NCBI GenBank assembly: GCA_963838735.1
Contig: CAWISG010000006.1
Coordinates: forward strand, 186,001 to 250,000
From: Parerythrobacter_A sp963838735
GTDB taxonomy: Bacteria > Pseudomonadota > Alphaproteobacteria > Sphingomonadales > Sphingomonadaceae
Reading direction: 5' to 3'
DNA: 64,000 nt
Shown: positions 32,098-40,784 of the stretch, piece by piece
Layout of the letters: each line of letters begins with the position of its first letter
How positions within the stretch are numbered: the first letter of the stretch is position 1
Position numbers and translations under genes: made by a program
The notes under the pieces: model-generated
What the model saw: only the letters and a program-made list of their open reading frames with translations
What the model was told of the DNA's origin: nothing
Database searches by the model: none

Positions 32098-32402
32098 CGC
32101 AGAAGTCCCGGCACGCCGAGGCGGATGGCGATGCCGACCAGCAGCAGCGCGAAGACGCCGCGCGCCAGCCATTCGATCGCGGCCTTCCAGGCGCTGGCCT
32201 TGGCATCGCGCCATGCGCCCAGCAGCTCGCGCAGTTCGTCGATATCGCCTTGCGCATCGTCATCGGCGAGGCGCAGTCGCTTCAGCGCGCGGTTCGCGCC
32301 GACTTCGCTCGATTCCTCGACGATGGCGCGCAGTGTCACCAGCTCGCCGCCTTCCGCCGTGGCTTGTGCCAGCAAGCGGGCCAGCATGTCTTCGCGGGTC
32401 AT
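32094..32402 (-). CDS. GTA-associated DUF6127-like protein (gp3.5 position)
   Basis: 102 residues, MTREDMLARLLAQATAEGGE. The middle is a helical, acidic and basic region (ALKRLRLADDDAQGDIDELR) and the C-terminus is one membrane helix (GVFALLLVGIAIRLGVPGLL, about 82-101). It sits between portal and protease with four-base overlaps on both sides, as the small gene 3.5 does in other GTAs. A membrane-anchored protein here might help packaging or attachment at the membrane; this is a guess. NCBI names such proteins DUF6127. Confidence 0.8.
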   Translation of the reverse strand: MTREDMLARLLAQATAEGGELVTLRAIVEESSEVGANRALKRLRLADDDAQGDIDELRELLGAWRDAKASAWKAAIEWLARGVFALLLVGIAIRLGVPGLLR

Positions 32403-33580
32403 TGCACGGTCTCCTTCGTGGCGCGCGCCGGCCGCGGGGCAAGCCCCAGCATCGCGCGCTTCTCCGCATCTGTCAGAAAGTCCGCCGCCGTCACTTGCGA
32501 CCACAGCCGCTCGCGGTCCTCGGACAGGGCGGGCACATGGTCGAGATCGACGGCCAGTTTCGCGTCCGGAAACCACGGCGCCAATCCCTGCGACAGGCCG
32601 CGCAGGATCTTGTCCGCCAGCGGCAGCAGCGTCAGCCGCCACAGCGCCCGGTTCGCCTCGCGATAGTTGGAATAGGTGTTGTCGCCGGGGATACCGAGCA
32701 GCATCGGCGGCACGCCGAACGCCAGCGCGATGTCGCGTGCCGCCGACGCTTTCAGCGTGGCGAAATCCATGTCGGCAGGCGACAATGCCATGCTCTGCCA
32801 CGCCAGTCCGCCTTCCAGCAGCATGGGCCGCCCGGCATTGGCCTGCCCCTGATACGCGCTGGTCAGTTCCGCCTTCAGCCGATCGTACTGTTCGGTGCTC
32901 AGCCCCTCGCTGTCACCGGACTGGTACACCAACGCACCGGAGGGCCGCGCCGCATTGGCCAGCAGCGCGCGGTTCCATTCCGACGCGGCGTTGTGGATCG
33001 CCACGGCGGTATCGGCGGCTTGCAATGCGCCCGCACCGTAATGATCGTCGCCCGGATGGAAGCTGCGGATATGCAGCACATTGGGCCAGCCCGCCTCGTC
33101 TTCCAGCGGCAGGGTAACGGTCTGCGCGCCCAGGTGGTATTCGAAGGCGACGGGCCAGCCATCCGCCGCGGCTTTCACGGTGATGCGTTCGGGGCGCAGC
33201 GCGAAGAGTTCGACCGGCGTGCCCGCGCCGTCCTTCATCACCTGAACATAGGCATTGCCATGCAGCAACAGGTGGCTGGCGATGGTCTCGACCAGCGATT
33301 GCCCCGCGCTGGTGGTGCCCAGCAACGCGGCCAACTCGGGTGCAGGCGCATCCAGCGGCGCGGAGCCGCACCCCTCGGACACGATCCGCACCGCGCGGCT
33401 GACCACCGGATTCGCCAGGAACCCCTCGCGGAGGGCGCGGGTGTATTCGAACGGTCGCCGCGCACCGCTATCCTGCGCGGCAAACGCAGTTTCCCACGGC
33501 GAGACGAACCCGCGGCTGACAGGCATACGGGATAGCCCGCCACCCTTCAAGGCAGCGGTCAGGGATGTGAGAAGGGACAT
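32399..33580 (-). CDS. GTA portal protein (gp3)
   Basis: A 393-residue phage portal of the HK97 type, the dodecameric ring through which DNA enters the head. It starts MSLLTSLTAALKGGG. Family segments are ANPVVSRAVRIVSEGCGSAP, HLLLHGNAYVQVMKDGAGTP and IALAFGVPPMLLGIPGDNTY, then YREANRALWRLTLLPLADKI. Overlaps the small DUF6127 gene by four bases. A 60-base gap separates it from the terminase gene. Confidence 0.94.
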   Translation of the reverse strand: MSLLTSLTAALKGGGLSRMPVSRGFVSPWETAFAAQDSGARRPFEYTRALREGFLANPVVSRAVRIVSEGCGSAPLDAPAPELAALLGTTSAGQSLVETIASHLLLHGNAYVQVMKDGAGTPVELFALRPERITVKAAADGWPVAFEYHLGAQTVTLPLEDEAGWPNVLHIRSFHPGDDHYGAGALQAADTAVAIHNAASEWNRALLANAARPSGALVYQSGDSEGLSTEQYDRLKAELTSAYQGQANAGRPMLLEGGLAWQSMALSPADMDFATLKASAARDIALAFGVPPMLLGIPGDNTYSNYREANRALWRLTLLPLADKILRGLSQGLAPWFPDAKLAVDLDHVPALSEDRERLWSQVTAADFLTDAEKRAMLGLAPRPARATKETVQ

Positions 33581-33640
33581 GAAAGGAACCTCTTTGGTTT
33601 CGAAAAGCCAGATAGTGTCGAACGGCGCAAAAGGGGCTCT

Positions 33641-34993
33641 CTACAGCCCCCGAATTCGCGGCTCGGGCAAGGGCTTCAGCATCAGTTCGCTCAGCGCCCA
33701 GACCAGTGCATCGGCGCGGTCGGGCGAGCCTCCGGGGCCTTCGTAGCGGCCGCCGGCCATCATGCCGCACAGCTGGTCTTCCAGCGCGCCGAACATGCCG
33801 CAATGGCGCACCCGCCCCGTTTCGTAGAGCGCGGCGACCGGCTCCGCGCGCGCCACCTTGCCGCGATGCGCGTGGACCAGCTTGACCGGCAGCGAGAGCT
33901 GGGCTGCATGCAGCACGCTTTTCACCAGAGCACCGCCCTGGTTCGCTTCGGCCACCACGCGATCCGCCTGCCATTCGCGTGCCGCCGCCGCCACGCAGCG
34001 CGCCCAGGCGTCGGGCGTGGCACGTTCCACGGTGCAATCCGCCAGCACGCGACCGACATCGTCCTCCCCCAGCGCCACCACCACGATACCGCAGGCATCG
34101 CCCGTTGCGGAAACGCAAGGATCGACGCCGACCACAATGCGTTTGTGCGGGGCGGAGGTCGCGCTTTCGCGGCACCGTTCGAGCACGTCGCGCCGCCACA
34201 ACGCGCCGTCCATGTCGGCAATCAGTTCGCCGTCCAGCTCCTGCCGCCCCAGCCGCGTGCCGTCATAGAGGCGGCGCATGGCGGCGATGAAAGTCGGCGG
34301 CAGAACGCCCGCATTGTCCTGCGTGGTGCCGCGCGTCACCACGGTGCCCTCTTCGCGCAGGATGCGCTTCAGCAACGGCACCGCGCGCGGCGTGGTGGTG
34401 GCGACGGTGCGCGGATCGTCGCCCAGGCGCAGGCCCAGCATGAGATTGTCCCATGCTGCCTCGGCACGCCCGTGTGCACTATCCCATTTGGCGATTTCGT
34501 CAGCCCAGGCATGGCTGTGCTGTGGCCCGCGCAGGGAGTTGGGTTCGCTGGCCCCGTACAGCATCGCGCTGGCACCGCCGGGCCAGTTCAGGCGGCGGTT
34601 GGAGGGTTCGTAATCGGGCCGGGTGTGCGGCGGGGAGATGGCGAGAATGCCGCTTTCCCCCTCCACCATCACCCGCCGCGCATCGCCCAGTGTATCGGCG
34701 ACCAGCGCAATGCTGGCGCGCGGGTTCGATTCGGCAATGTTGCGAACCCATTCGGCACCGGCGCGCGTCTTGCCGAACCCGCGCCCGGCCATGATGGTCC
34801 ACACGTGCCAGTCGCCTTCCGGCGCTTTTTGCGCGCCATGCGCCCACACCGGCCAATGGGAGCGTAGCAACGCCTGCCCTTCCTGCGAAAGTTCGGCGAG
34901 AGCCTTCTCGCGCTCTGCGTGCGTCAGCCCGATCAGCTCGCCCTTGGCCCCGATCGCGGCTTCGACGGGGTCGTCATATTCAGGAAGACGCAT
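33641..34993 (-). CDS. GTA large terminase (gp2)
   Basis: The 450-residue DNA-packaging motor. The ATPase domain has Walker A AGRGFGKTRAG (about 69-79) and the Walker B region HSHAWADEIAKWD. The nuclease domain has KRIVVGVDPCVSATGDACGI and RVVAEANQGGALVKSVLHAA, both with conserved acidic residues. The start overlaps the gp1 gene by 14 bases. GTAs package random genome pieces headful by headful with this enzyme. All key residues appear present. Confidence 0.94.
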   Translation of the reverse strand: MRLPEYDDPVEAAIGAKGELIGLTHAEREKALAELSQEGQALLRSHWPVWAHGAQKAPEGDWHVWTIMAGRGFGKTRAGAEWVRNIAESNPRASIALVADTLGDARRVMVEGESGILAISPPHTRPDYEPSNRRLNWPGGASAMLYGASEPNSLRGPQHSHAWADEIAKWDSAHGRAEAAWDNLMLGLRLGDDPRTVATTTPRAVPLLKRILREEGTVVTRGTTQDNAGVLPPTFIAAMRRLYDGTRLGRQELDGELIADMDGALWRRDVLERCRESATSAPHKRIVVGVDPCVSATGDACGIVVVALGEDDVGRVLADCTVERATPDAWARCVAAAAREWQADRVVAEANQGGALVKSVLHAAQLSLPVKLVHAHRGKVARAEPVAALYETGRVRHCGMFGALEDQLCGMMAGGRYEGPGGSPDRADALVWALSELMLKPLPEPRIRGL

Positions 34994-35699
34994 TGCGGGT
35001 TCCTTCTTCCGGTTCGGGAGCAGGTGCGGGTTCGGGCGAAATCATCGGCTTGCCCGCTTTCAACCGGGCATCGCGCAGCCGCCCGATGAAGCGGTCGATC
35101 GAGGCATAGGTCTCGGCAGGACTGGATGCGCCGCGAAAGGCCCGTTCGCGCGCCACGGTTTCGCGATGCGCGGCCAGCAGCCGCAGCCCCGCTGCCACGT
35201 CCAGCTTTCGCTCCGGCGTAGGGTCGCGAAGATGCCCCAGCAATTCCAGTTCCAGATTGTCGTAGCCTTCCGCAAGCGCGGCGAGCCATTCCTTTGCAAA
35301 GCCGGGATCGTTGCGGCGTTCGGCATAGACGGTGCGCACGGGAATATGCGCTGCCCGCGCTGCTGCGGCCACGTTGGACAGTTCGGCCAGATGATCGATG
35401 AACGGCTTACGCCAGGGGCCGACGCGGGTTTCCTGGATGTCGTCGCGCGCCGTTGCGCGTTTCTTGCGCAGCGCCTTTTTCGGCAGGGTTTTCGGCGCGC
35501 TGGCCAACGCCTGGTACCATCGCGCGGCGAAATCGGCGTGGCGGGCGCGGAACCGGAACACGTTGGAGTTGCATGTGCCTGCCTCGTCTGCCGCGCGCTT
35601 TACGGGTTGCCCGTCCGCCAACAATGCGAAAAAGCGTTCCTCCCACGGACGCGGAGTGCGTTTTCTCGCGGATGATCCGCTGTCTTTTCGTGCGCCCAT
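34980..35699 (-). CDS. GTA gp1-like small terminase / DNA-binding protein
   Basis: 239 residues from MGARKDSGSSARKRTPRPWE; I chose the ATG at 35699 behind GAGGG rather than 35750. Two helix-turn-helix-like repeats are visible: DGQPVKRAADEAGTCNSNVF (about 33) and LSNVAAAARAAHIPVRTVYA (about 111), each followed by a stretch ending in W. It is first in the GTA transcript and directly before the large terminase, so small terminase (gp1 equivalent) is the likely role. The C-terminus is Pro- and Glu-rich (PEPAPAPEPEEG). Confidence 0.78.
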   Translation of the reverse strand: MGARKDSGSSARKRTPRPWEERFFALLADGQPVKRAADEAGTCNSNVFRFRARHADFAARWYQALASAPKTLPKKALRKKRATARDDIQETRVGPWRKPFIDHLAELSNVAAAARAAHIPVRTVYAERRNDPGFAKEWLAALAEGYDNLELELLGHLRDPTPERKLDVAAGLRLLAAHRETVARERAFRGASSPAETYASIDRFIGRLRDARLKAGKPMISPEPAPAPEPEEGTRNASS

Positions 35700-35748
35700 G
35701 ATGGTGCCCTCTCGCATTCGGGTGAATGGATGCGATGTCGCAGGACGC

Positions 35749-35783
35749 AAAAAAGGCGGCGCTTCGGTATGGAAGCAGCCGCC
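35749..35783 (-). terminator. Terminator-like hairpin in the GTA leader (attenuator candidate)
   Basis: On the minus strand GGCGGCTGCTTC pairs with GAAGCGCCGCC (one bulged T) around a six-base loop and is followed by six T: a classic intrinsic terminator. It is 50 bases upstream of the gp1 start and downstream of the putative promoter, with no gene between, so it can only stop the GTA transcript itself. An upstream GAAGC (35822-35830 region) could pair with GCTTC of the stem and give an alternative fold. Confidence 0.75.
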
Positions 35784-35827
35784 CGATGCGTAAGCCCCTC
35801 GGGGCCGGACTATCGCGATGTTCCGCT

Positions 35828-35856
35828 TCTCTAACCAAAGAGCGTCACGATGTCAA
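35828..35856 (-). promoter_or_regulatory. Putative promoter of the GTA cluster
   Basis: Minus strand: TTGACA (35851-35856), a 17-base spacer and TAGAGA (35828-35833). The -35 is perfect and the -10 matches 3 of 6. Just upstream is a TTTGGCACTTTAG stretch that could hold an activator site. The whole 35784-35964 gap is clearly AT-richer than the surroundings, and the divergent YqaA gene also needs a promoter there. Confidence 0.5.
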
Positions 35857-35964
35857 GACTAAAGTGCCAAATAGGATAATACAGTCGTTGCGCAGCATGC
35901 TATTGCACTTGCTCCTGTCCGTGCAACTGCCTACCCGCCGCCGCAGACAGGAGGGAACGCCGCC

Positions 35965-36636
35965 ATGATGCGATTGCTGCACGGGCTGTATGACTGGACG
36001 ATGGCCAAGGCCGCACATCCGCATGCGGTGTGGTGGCTGGCGGTGTTCTGCTTTGCCGAGGCCAGCTTCTTTCCGATTCCCCCGCACCCGCTGCTGGGTC
36101 TGATGTGCCTGGCCGAACCGCGCAAGGCGATACGCTTTGCGGGGGTCGCGGTGGTGGCCAGCGTGGCGGGCGCGCTGTTCGGATACTGGATCGGCGCGGT
36201 GATGTACGATTCGGTCGGGCCACAGCTGCTGTCCGCGCTCGGCCTTGCGGACGACTTTCCGACCGCCGCGTGTTACCTGCGTACCTATGACTGGGAAGCC
36301 ATCGTCATTGCGGGCGCGACGCCTGTGCCGTTCAAGCTGCTGACGATCACTGCCGGGTTCGTGGGTATGGATGTGGTGACATTCACGCTGGCCAGTATTG
36401 CCGCGCGCGCGCTGATTTTCGGCACGGTCGGCATCCTGTTCCGTGCCTTTGGCGCGCCGATCAAGCGCATCATCGACCAGTATCTGGGCACCGCGACCAC
36501 CATCTTCGTGGTGCTGACCGTCGGCGGCTTTCTTGCGCTGAGTTATCTTGGCGGCGGGGATGAACCTGGCGACGGGCCCTGTGATAACGTAAGCGACACT
36601 ATGGGTAATACTCCGGCAACGGCGTCTATGCCGTAA
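35965..36636 (+). CDS. YqaA/DedA family membrane protein
   Basis: 223 residues with about five membrane helices, of the SNARE-associated (DedA/VTT) superfamily, YqaA branch. Typical pieces are CFAEASFFPIPPHPLLGLMC (the PIPP segment), AGALFGYWIGAVMYDSVG and GATPVPFKLLTITAGFVGMD. DedA relatives are linked to lipid carrier flipping and envelope stability. The C-terminal 25 residues are polar and non-conserved (GDGPCDNVSDTMGN). Divergent from the GTA cluster. Confidence 0.87.
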   Translation: MMRLLHGLYDWTMAKAAHPHAVWWLAVFCFAEASFFPIPPHPLLGLMCLAEPRKAIRFAGVAVVASVAGALFGYWIGAVMYDSVGPQLLSALGLADDFPTAACYLRTYDWEAIVIAGATPVPFKLLTITAGFVGMDVVTFTLASIAARALIFGTVGILFRAFGAPIKRIIDQYLGTATTIFVVLTVGGFLALSYLGGGDEPGDGPCDNVSDTMGNTPATASMP

Positions 36637-36667
36637 ACGCGGTGTGAAATCGGACCGCCCCCCTGAC

Positions 36668-37318
36668 ATGGCGCGCGCTCTGACCGCGGAAGCTGTGGGC
36701 AGTTTTTTTCTGTTCGCAGGCGTCATCGGTTCTGGCGTCATGGCGCAGAACCTGTCGGGGGGAAACGATGCGGTGGCCTTGCTGGCAAACACCATCGCGA
36801 CGGGCGCGATCCTGTATGTGCTGATCGCCATGTTCGGACCGCTTTCGGGTGCGCATTTCAATCCGGCGGTCACCCTGGCCTTTGCCGTCCGCCGCGAGAT
36901 CGGGTTGGTCCGCGCTGTTCTTTACGCTCTGGTGCAATGCGCCGCCGGTGCGCTTGGTGCATTTGCGGTCCATGTCATGTTCGATCTGCCGGTCCTGCAA
37001 TTCAGTACGAAGGCGCGCGCCGGTATCGGTCAGTGGACCGGGGAATGCGTCGCCACTTTCGGCCTGGTTCTGACGATCCTGCTGCTCGTGCGTCTTCGGC
37101 CATCCGCCATTCCGGCGGCTGTCGGGCTTTATATCACAAGTGCATACTGGTTCACGTCGTCGACCAATTTTGCGAATCCGGCAATAACGCTGGTGCGCAG
37201 TCTGTCCGATACCTTTGCCGGTATCGCCCCCGCCGATGTGCCCGCCTTCATTGCGGCGCAACTGGCCGGAACCGTGCTGGCCGTAATGCTGGCGGGGTGG
37301 CTGGTGGAACGCGACTGA
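36668..37318 (+). CDS. Aquaporin (MIP family)
   Basis: 216 residues, six membrane helices. Both NPA boxes are present: GAHFNPAVTLAF (about 63) and TNFANPAITLVRS (about 178). The Arg after the second NPA (about 185) forms part of the selectivity filter. The ATG at 36668 (MARALTAEAVGSFF) is chosen; a GTG at 36644 would add eight residues. Water, glycerol or arsenite channels share this frame and I cannot separate them; no arsenic genes are adjacent. It ends five bases before the convergent OsmC stop. Confidence 0.88.
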   Translation: MARALTAEAVGSFFLFAGVIGSGVMAQNLSGGNDAVALLANTIATGAILYVLIAMFGPLSGAHFNPAVTLAFAVRREIGLVRAVLYALVQCAAGALGAFAVHVMFDLPVLQFSTKARAGIGQWTGECVATFGLVLTILLLVRLRPSAIPAAVGLYITSAYWFTSSTNFANPAITLVRSLSDTFAGIAPADVPAFIAAQLAGTVLAVMLAGWLVERD

Positions 37319-37322
37319 CCCG

Positions 37323-37751
37323 TTACCCGCGCGCAATCTCCAGCGAGATTTCCGCCTTCAGCAGCTTGGAGACCGGACAATTCGCCTTGGCCTCGTGCGC
37401 CAGCTTTTCCAGTTCGGCGCGCTCGATATCCTCGACCGAGCCGGTCAGGGTCAGGTCGGACCGGGTCACCTTGAACCCGTCGCCATCCTTTTCAAGACTG
37501 ACCTTTGCGGATGTTTCCAGCGTGCCCGCTTCATGCCCCGCCTTGGCCAATGCAAAGCTCAGGGCCATGGTGAAGCAACTGGCATGCGCGGCCGCAATCA
37601 GCTCTTCGGGGTTGGTGCCCGCCTCGTCCTCGAACCGCGTGCCGAAACCGTAGGGCTGGTCATCCAGTGCGCCGGAGCCGGTCGAAACATGCCCCTTGCC
37701 GTTCTTGCCAAGGCCATCGTAACGGGCGGATGCGGTTCTGGTGGTGGTCAT
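37323..37751 (-). CDS. OsmC family peroxiredoxin
   Basis: 142 residues, MTTTRTASARYDGLGKNGKG. Reduces organic hydroperoxides with two conserved cysteines, seen in AAAHASCFTMALSFAL (about 55) and AKANCPVSKLL (about 124). The family phrase GTNPEELIAAAHASC is intact. The ATG at 37751 is chosen because upstream in-frame sequence to 37910 is Arg-rich and not conserved. Single gene. Confidence 0.93.
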   Translation of the reverse strand: MTTTRTASARYDGLGKNGKGHVSTGSGALDDQPYGFGTRFEDEAGTNPEELIAAAHASCFTMALSFALAKAGHEAGTLETSAKVSLEKDGDGFKVTRSDLTLTGSVEDIERAELEKLAHEAKANCPVSKLLKAEISLEIARG

Positions 37752-38136
37752 GCGGGCGTTTCCTTCGCTTGGTGATGTGAAGGACTGACGGCTGGCGGGG
37801 GCGGATGGTTCCGGGACCGCACGCCGACGTCGTCTTCGGTTCTTTGCCAAACGGCGGCACGCACGCCGGATACGATCACGACCGCATGCGGCTCTGTAAA
37901 CCGGAAGCAAACATGCCGGTTTTTACCGACAATCGGCAGGGTGGTTCGCTTTTTTAGAACCCTGCTTCGCTCCGGCCAGAAGGGCATCGAGGCATAGCGG
38001 GACGATGCAAAACCCTGTTCTTGGTATGCGCCAGGTCAGAGTGCGGTAAACTCTATCCCCCTGTGTCCCGTTCATTGAATGTTCAATCAAAATACTGGAA
38101 TTTCAGGCTGTTCTTGGTTTTGTGGAGTGGGAAGCC
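37752..38136. other. Intergenic region with no recognised gene
   Basis: A 385-base divergent gap between osmC and the lipoprotein gene. It should hold both promoters. I see a weak hairpin (GCAGGG-TTC type, 37935-37965 area) and an AT-rich stretch at 38040-38115, but no confident promoter, RNA or ORF. Confidence 0.5.
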
Positions 38137-38953
38137 ATGAGATACGGTTCTGCATTGCTCGCAACGGCCGCGCTGATGCTGTGGGGTTGTGGAGGCGACG
38201 ACGCTTCACCGCCTCCGATCACTTCCCCGTCTCCACCACCGGCGCCCGCGCCGACCCCAACACCTTCACCGACGCCCCGCTACGCCTACGCCCACGCCGG
38301 TAACAGGAACACTCGACTTCACCTTCGCGCAGGACGAAGACGGGTTCATTCCGGAGATTTCGGAATATTCTCCGGACACGGAATTCTCGACCTTCGAATT
38401 TCGTGCGGAGATCGACGCGGTGCCGAACATCGGTGGGAATGGATACCGGATACAATCGATCAACCGGTCGGACGACGTATTCATGTTCCTCTGGAAGCCG
38501 GTGACCGGGCTTACACCCAACCAGCGTTACCGGGTCGACAGTACCGTGCGCTTTGCCGCCAATGTCCCCCTTGGGTGTTTTGGCATTGGCGGGTCACCAA
38601 GCGGTGTCGTAATCCAGGCGGGCGCTTCCCCGGTCGAGCCGATGCTGGTCGTATCGACCGACCCGGGGGACGCCGGCAATCTGGTACCCAATTTCGAGCA
38701 TGGCGTGCAGAATACCGAAGACGGCAGTCCCTTCACCCTGGGCGTTATCGGGCAGAACATACCCGGCGCGCGATGCGATGGTTCCGGACCCTATCAGGTG
38801 AAGGAACTGGCGACGGACCCTGACAACGCTCCGGTTCTGACGACGGACAGCGAGGGGCGGCTATGGGCTTTCATGGGGACGGACTCGCCGTTCGAAGGCT
38901 TGACAGTGATTTACTGGCTCTCGGGATCGTTTGCTTTCACCCCGGTGCAGTAA
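38137..38953 (+). CDS. Proline-rich lipoprotein of unknown function, split by a frameshift
   Basis: Frame 1 from ATG 38137 gives MRYGSALLATAALMLWGCGG, a signal peptide with lipobox LWGC, then a Pro/Thr/Ser linker (PAPTPTPSPTP). It then leaves the pattern. A second frame carries the linker on (PATPTPTPVTGTLDF) into a domain of about 220 residues (FIPEISEYSPDTEFSTFEFR, RIQSINRSDDVFMFLWKPVT, RRYRVDSTV-like turn) ending at 38953. Removing one C from CCCC at 38275-38278 makes one protein of about 270 residues. The C-terminal domain looks beta-rich and exported; I do not recognise it. As it stands the gene would be inactive or only read by slippage. Confidence 0.7.
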
Positions 38954-39071
38954 CGGTATTCGGCCGTCCGGTTGTGACCCGCCTGGTTAAAGGACCGGTC
39001 GTTCCGCGTCCCGCCCCAAATAGCACCATTCAAAATGACGCTGGAAACCCACCGGCTTCGCGGGCGTCGTC

Positions 39072-40355
39072 TTATCCCTTGATGATACCCACCAGCTTGC
39101 CGGCGCGTTCGAACATGCCGAGGATTTGCTGCACATCGTCTTCGGAATGCGCCGCGCACAGCGAACAGCGCAGCAGGGTCATGTTGGCAGGCGTCGCGGG
39201 CGGGCGGGCGAGGTTTACGTAAAGGCCTTCTTTCAGCAGCGCTTCCCACATCGCCGCGCCTTGTTCCAGATCGGGCATGATGACCGCGATGATGGCGCTC
39301 TCGGCTTCGGGTGTACCGATGTCGAAGCCCAGATCGCGCAAGCCCTTATGCAGGGTGCGCGAGCTTTCCCATAAAGCGGCGCGCTTGTCCGCGCCGTCGG
39401 TCATCAGCTTGCGGATGCTCGCCTCTGCTGTCGCCACCACGCTGGGGGGCAGGCTGGCGGTGAAGACATAGGGGCGGCAGACCAGCCGCATGATCTCGAA
39501 CTTCGGATGGTTGGAAACGGCAAAGCCGCCTACAGTGCCGACGCTCTTGGAAAACGTGCCGATTACGACGTCCACATCGTCCAGCACGCCCGCCGCCTCG
39601 GCCACGCCGCGCCCGTTCTCGCCGATGAAGCCCATCGAATGCGCCTCGTCGACCAGCACCATCGCGCCATGCCGTTTGCAGATCGCCACCATTTCCTTGA
39701 GCGGCGCGACATCGCCGAGCATCGAATAGACACCTTCCAGAATGACCAGAACGCCCGCGCCATCCGGTACGCGGTTCAGCCGTTTGTCCAGCGCCTCGGC
39801 GTCGTTGTGCTTGAACGGCACCACTTCTGCCTTGCCCAGCGCGCAGCCGTCCCAGATGCTGGCATGGCTGTCGATATCCAGAATGATATAATCGCCCTTG
39901 CCCGCCAGCGTCGAGATGATGCCGAGATTGGCCTGGTAGCCGGTGGAAAAGACCATCGCGTGGTCCATGTCGTAAAATTCGCGCAGTGCGTCTTCGCATT
40001 CCCTGTGGCCCTGATAGGTACCGTTGAGAACGCGGCTGCCGGTGGTGCCGGTGCCGTAATCGGCCAGCGCCTGCTTGCCCGCAGCGACCACTTCGGGGTC
40101 GAAGGTCATGCCCATGTAGTTGTAGGTGCCCAGCAGGATGGTCTCGCGCCCGTTGCAGATGGCGCGGGTGGGGGAGAGCACCTGCTCCATCACCAGGCTG
40201 AAAGGGTCGGCCTGCCCGCTCGCCAGCAATCCGGCGCGCATCGCGATCAGGTCGTCGAACTTGGCGAACAGGTCGGGGGCGGTATCGTTGCCAATTGGCG
40301 TCGGAGTGGTGGGGGCGGGGGCCGGCTTGTCCGGCTGGGCTACGCCTTCGCTCAT
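39072..40355 (-). CDS. spt: Serine palmitoyltransferase
   Basis: PLP enzyme of the alpha-oxoamine synthase family that condenses serine with a long-chain acyl thioester, the first step of sphingolipid synthesis and a hallmark of sphingomonads. 427 residues: ILLGTYNYMGMTFDPEVVAA, GTGTTGSRVLNGTYQGHREC, VLVDEAHSMGFIGENGRGVA with Asp and His contacting PLP, and the Schiff-base Lys in VIGTFSKSVGTVGGF (about K270). The N-terminal 20 residues are Pro-rich. An ACP gene sits 71 bases upstream on the same strand and likely supplies the acyl chain. Confidence 0.93.
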   Translation of the reverse strand: MSEGVAQPDKPAPAPTTPTPIGNDTAPDLFAKFDDLIAMRAGLLASGQADPFSLVMEQVLSPTRAICNGRETILLGTYNYMGMTFDPEVVAAGKQALADYGTGTTGSRVLNGTYQGHRECEDALREFYDMDHAMVFSTGYQANLGIISTLAGKGDYIILDIDSHASIWDGCALGKAEVVPFKHNDAEALDKRLNRVPDGAGVLVILEGVYSMLGDVAPLKEMVAICKRHGAMVLVDEAHSMGFIGENGRGVAEAAGVLDDVDVVIGTFSKSVGTVGGFAVSNHPKFEIMRLVCRPYVFTASLPPSVVATAEASIRKLMTDGADKRAALWESSRTLHKGLRDLGFDIGTPEAESAIIAVIMPDLEQGAAMWEALLKEGLYVNLARPPATPANMTLLRCSLCAAHSEDDVQQILGMFERAGKLVGIIKG

Positions 40356-40426
40356 GGATAGACTTTCAGGGTTTCAACAGGGATAAGGGCTTAGCGCAGG
40401 CCGCGTGAACCTAAGCTGCGGACCGG

Positions 40427-40672
40427 TCAGGCGTCGGCGACCATCTTCGTGACAGCATCGACCAGCTGGCCGAAATTCTCGATTTCCGCCTGCTGGTTCA
40501 TCGAGATGATGATGTCGAACTCGTCCTCGATCGCGGCGACGAAATCCATCACTGTCAGGCTGTCGAATTCCAGATCGTTCGCAAAGCCGGTGTCGTCCGC
40601 GATTTCCACCTGCTTGGTGTTGAACGGCACGATCAATTCGCGGATCTTTGCGTCGACATCGGATCGGGTCAT
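40427..40672 (-). CDS. Acyl carrier protein associated with serine palmitoyltransferase
   Basis: An 81-residue ACP, MTRSDVDAKIRELIVPFNTK, with the phosphopantetheine serine in LEFDSLTVMDFVAAIEDEFD (about S38, DSL motif). It is distinct from fatty-acid AcpP. Its placement just upstream of spt on the same strand matches the dedicated sphingolipid ACP known in Caulobacter-type pathways. The pair is probably one operon. Confidence 0.92.
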   Translation of the reverse strand: MTRSDVDAKIRELIVPFNTKQVEIADDTGFANDLEFDSLTVMDFVAAIEDEFDIIISMNQQAEIENFGQLVDAVTKMVADA

Positions 40673-40784
40673 GGCGGGGGGGTCTTTCGGCAGAAGTCGA
40701 TGAAAAGCTAACCGGTGAAACAGGCGAAGCGTTCCAACATGTCAAGCGGCGAAGGGTGCGCAGGGCGATGCTTCACTCGCACAG

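Noticed and set aside
20581..35699. A complete prophage
   Set aside because: Gene order is that of GTA clusters (gp1 to gp15). There is no integrase, replication, lysis or repressor gene, no attachment sites, and composition matches the chromosome.
35407..35838. Open frame covering the GTA leader and reading on into gp1
   Set aside because: It overlaps gp1 in another frame, has unnatural composition, and its first part is the hairpin-rich leader. No ribosome binding site.
37929..37975. Terminator hairpin downstream of nothing (GCAGGG...CCCTGC)
   Set aside because: The stem needs a three-base bulge, the T-run is in the loop, and no gene ends there.
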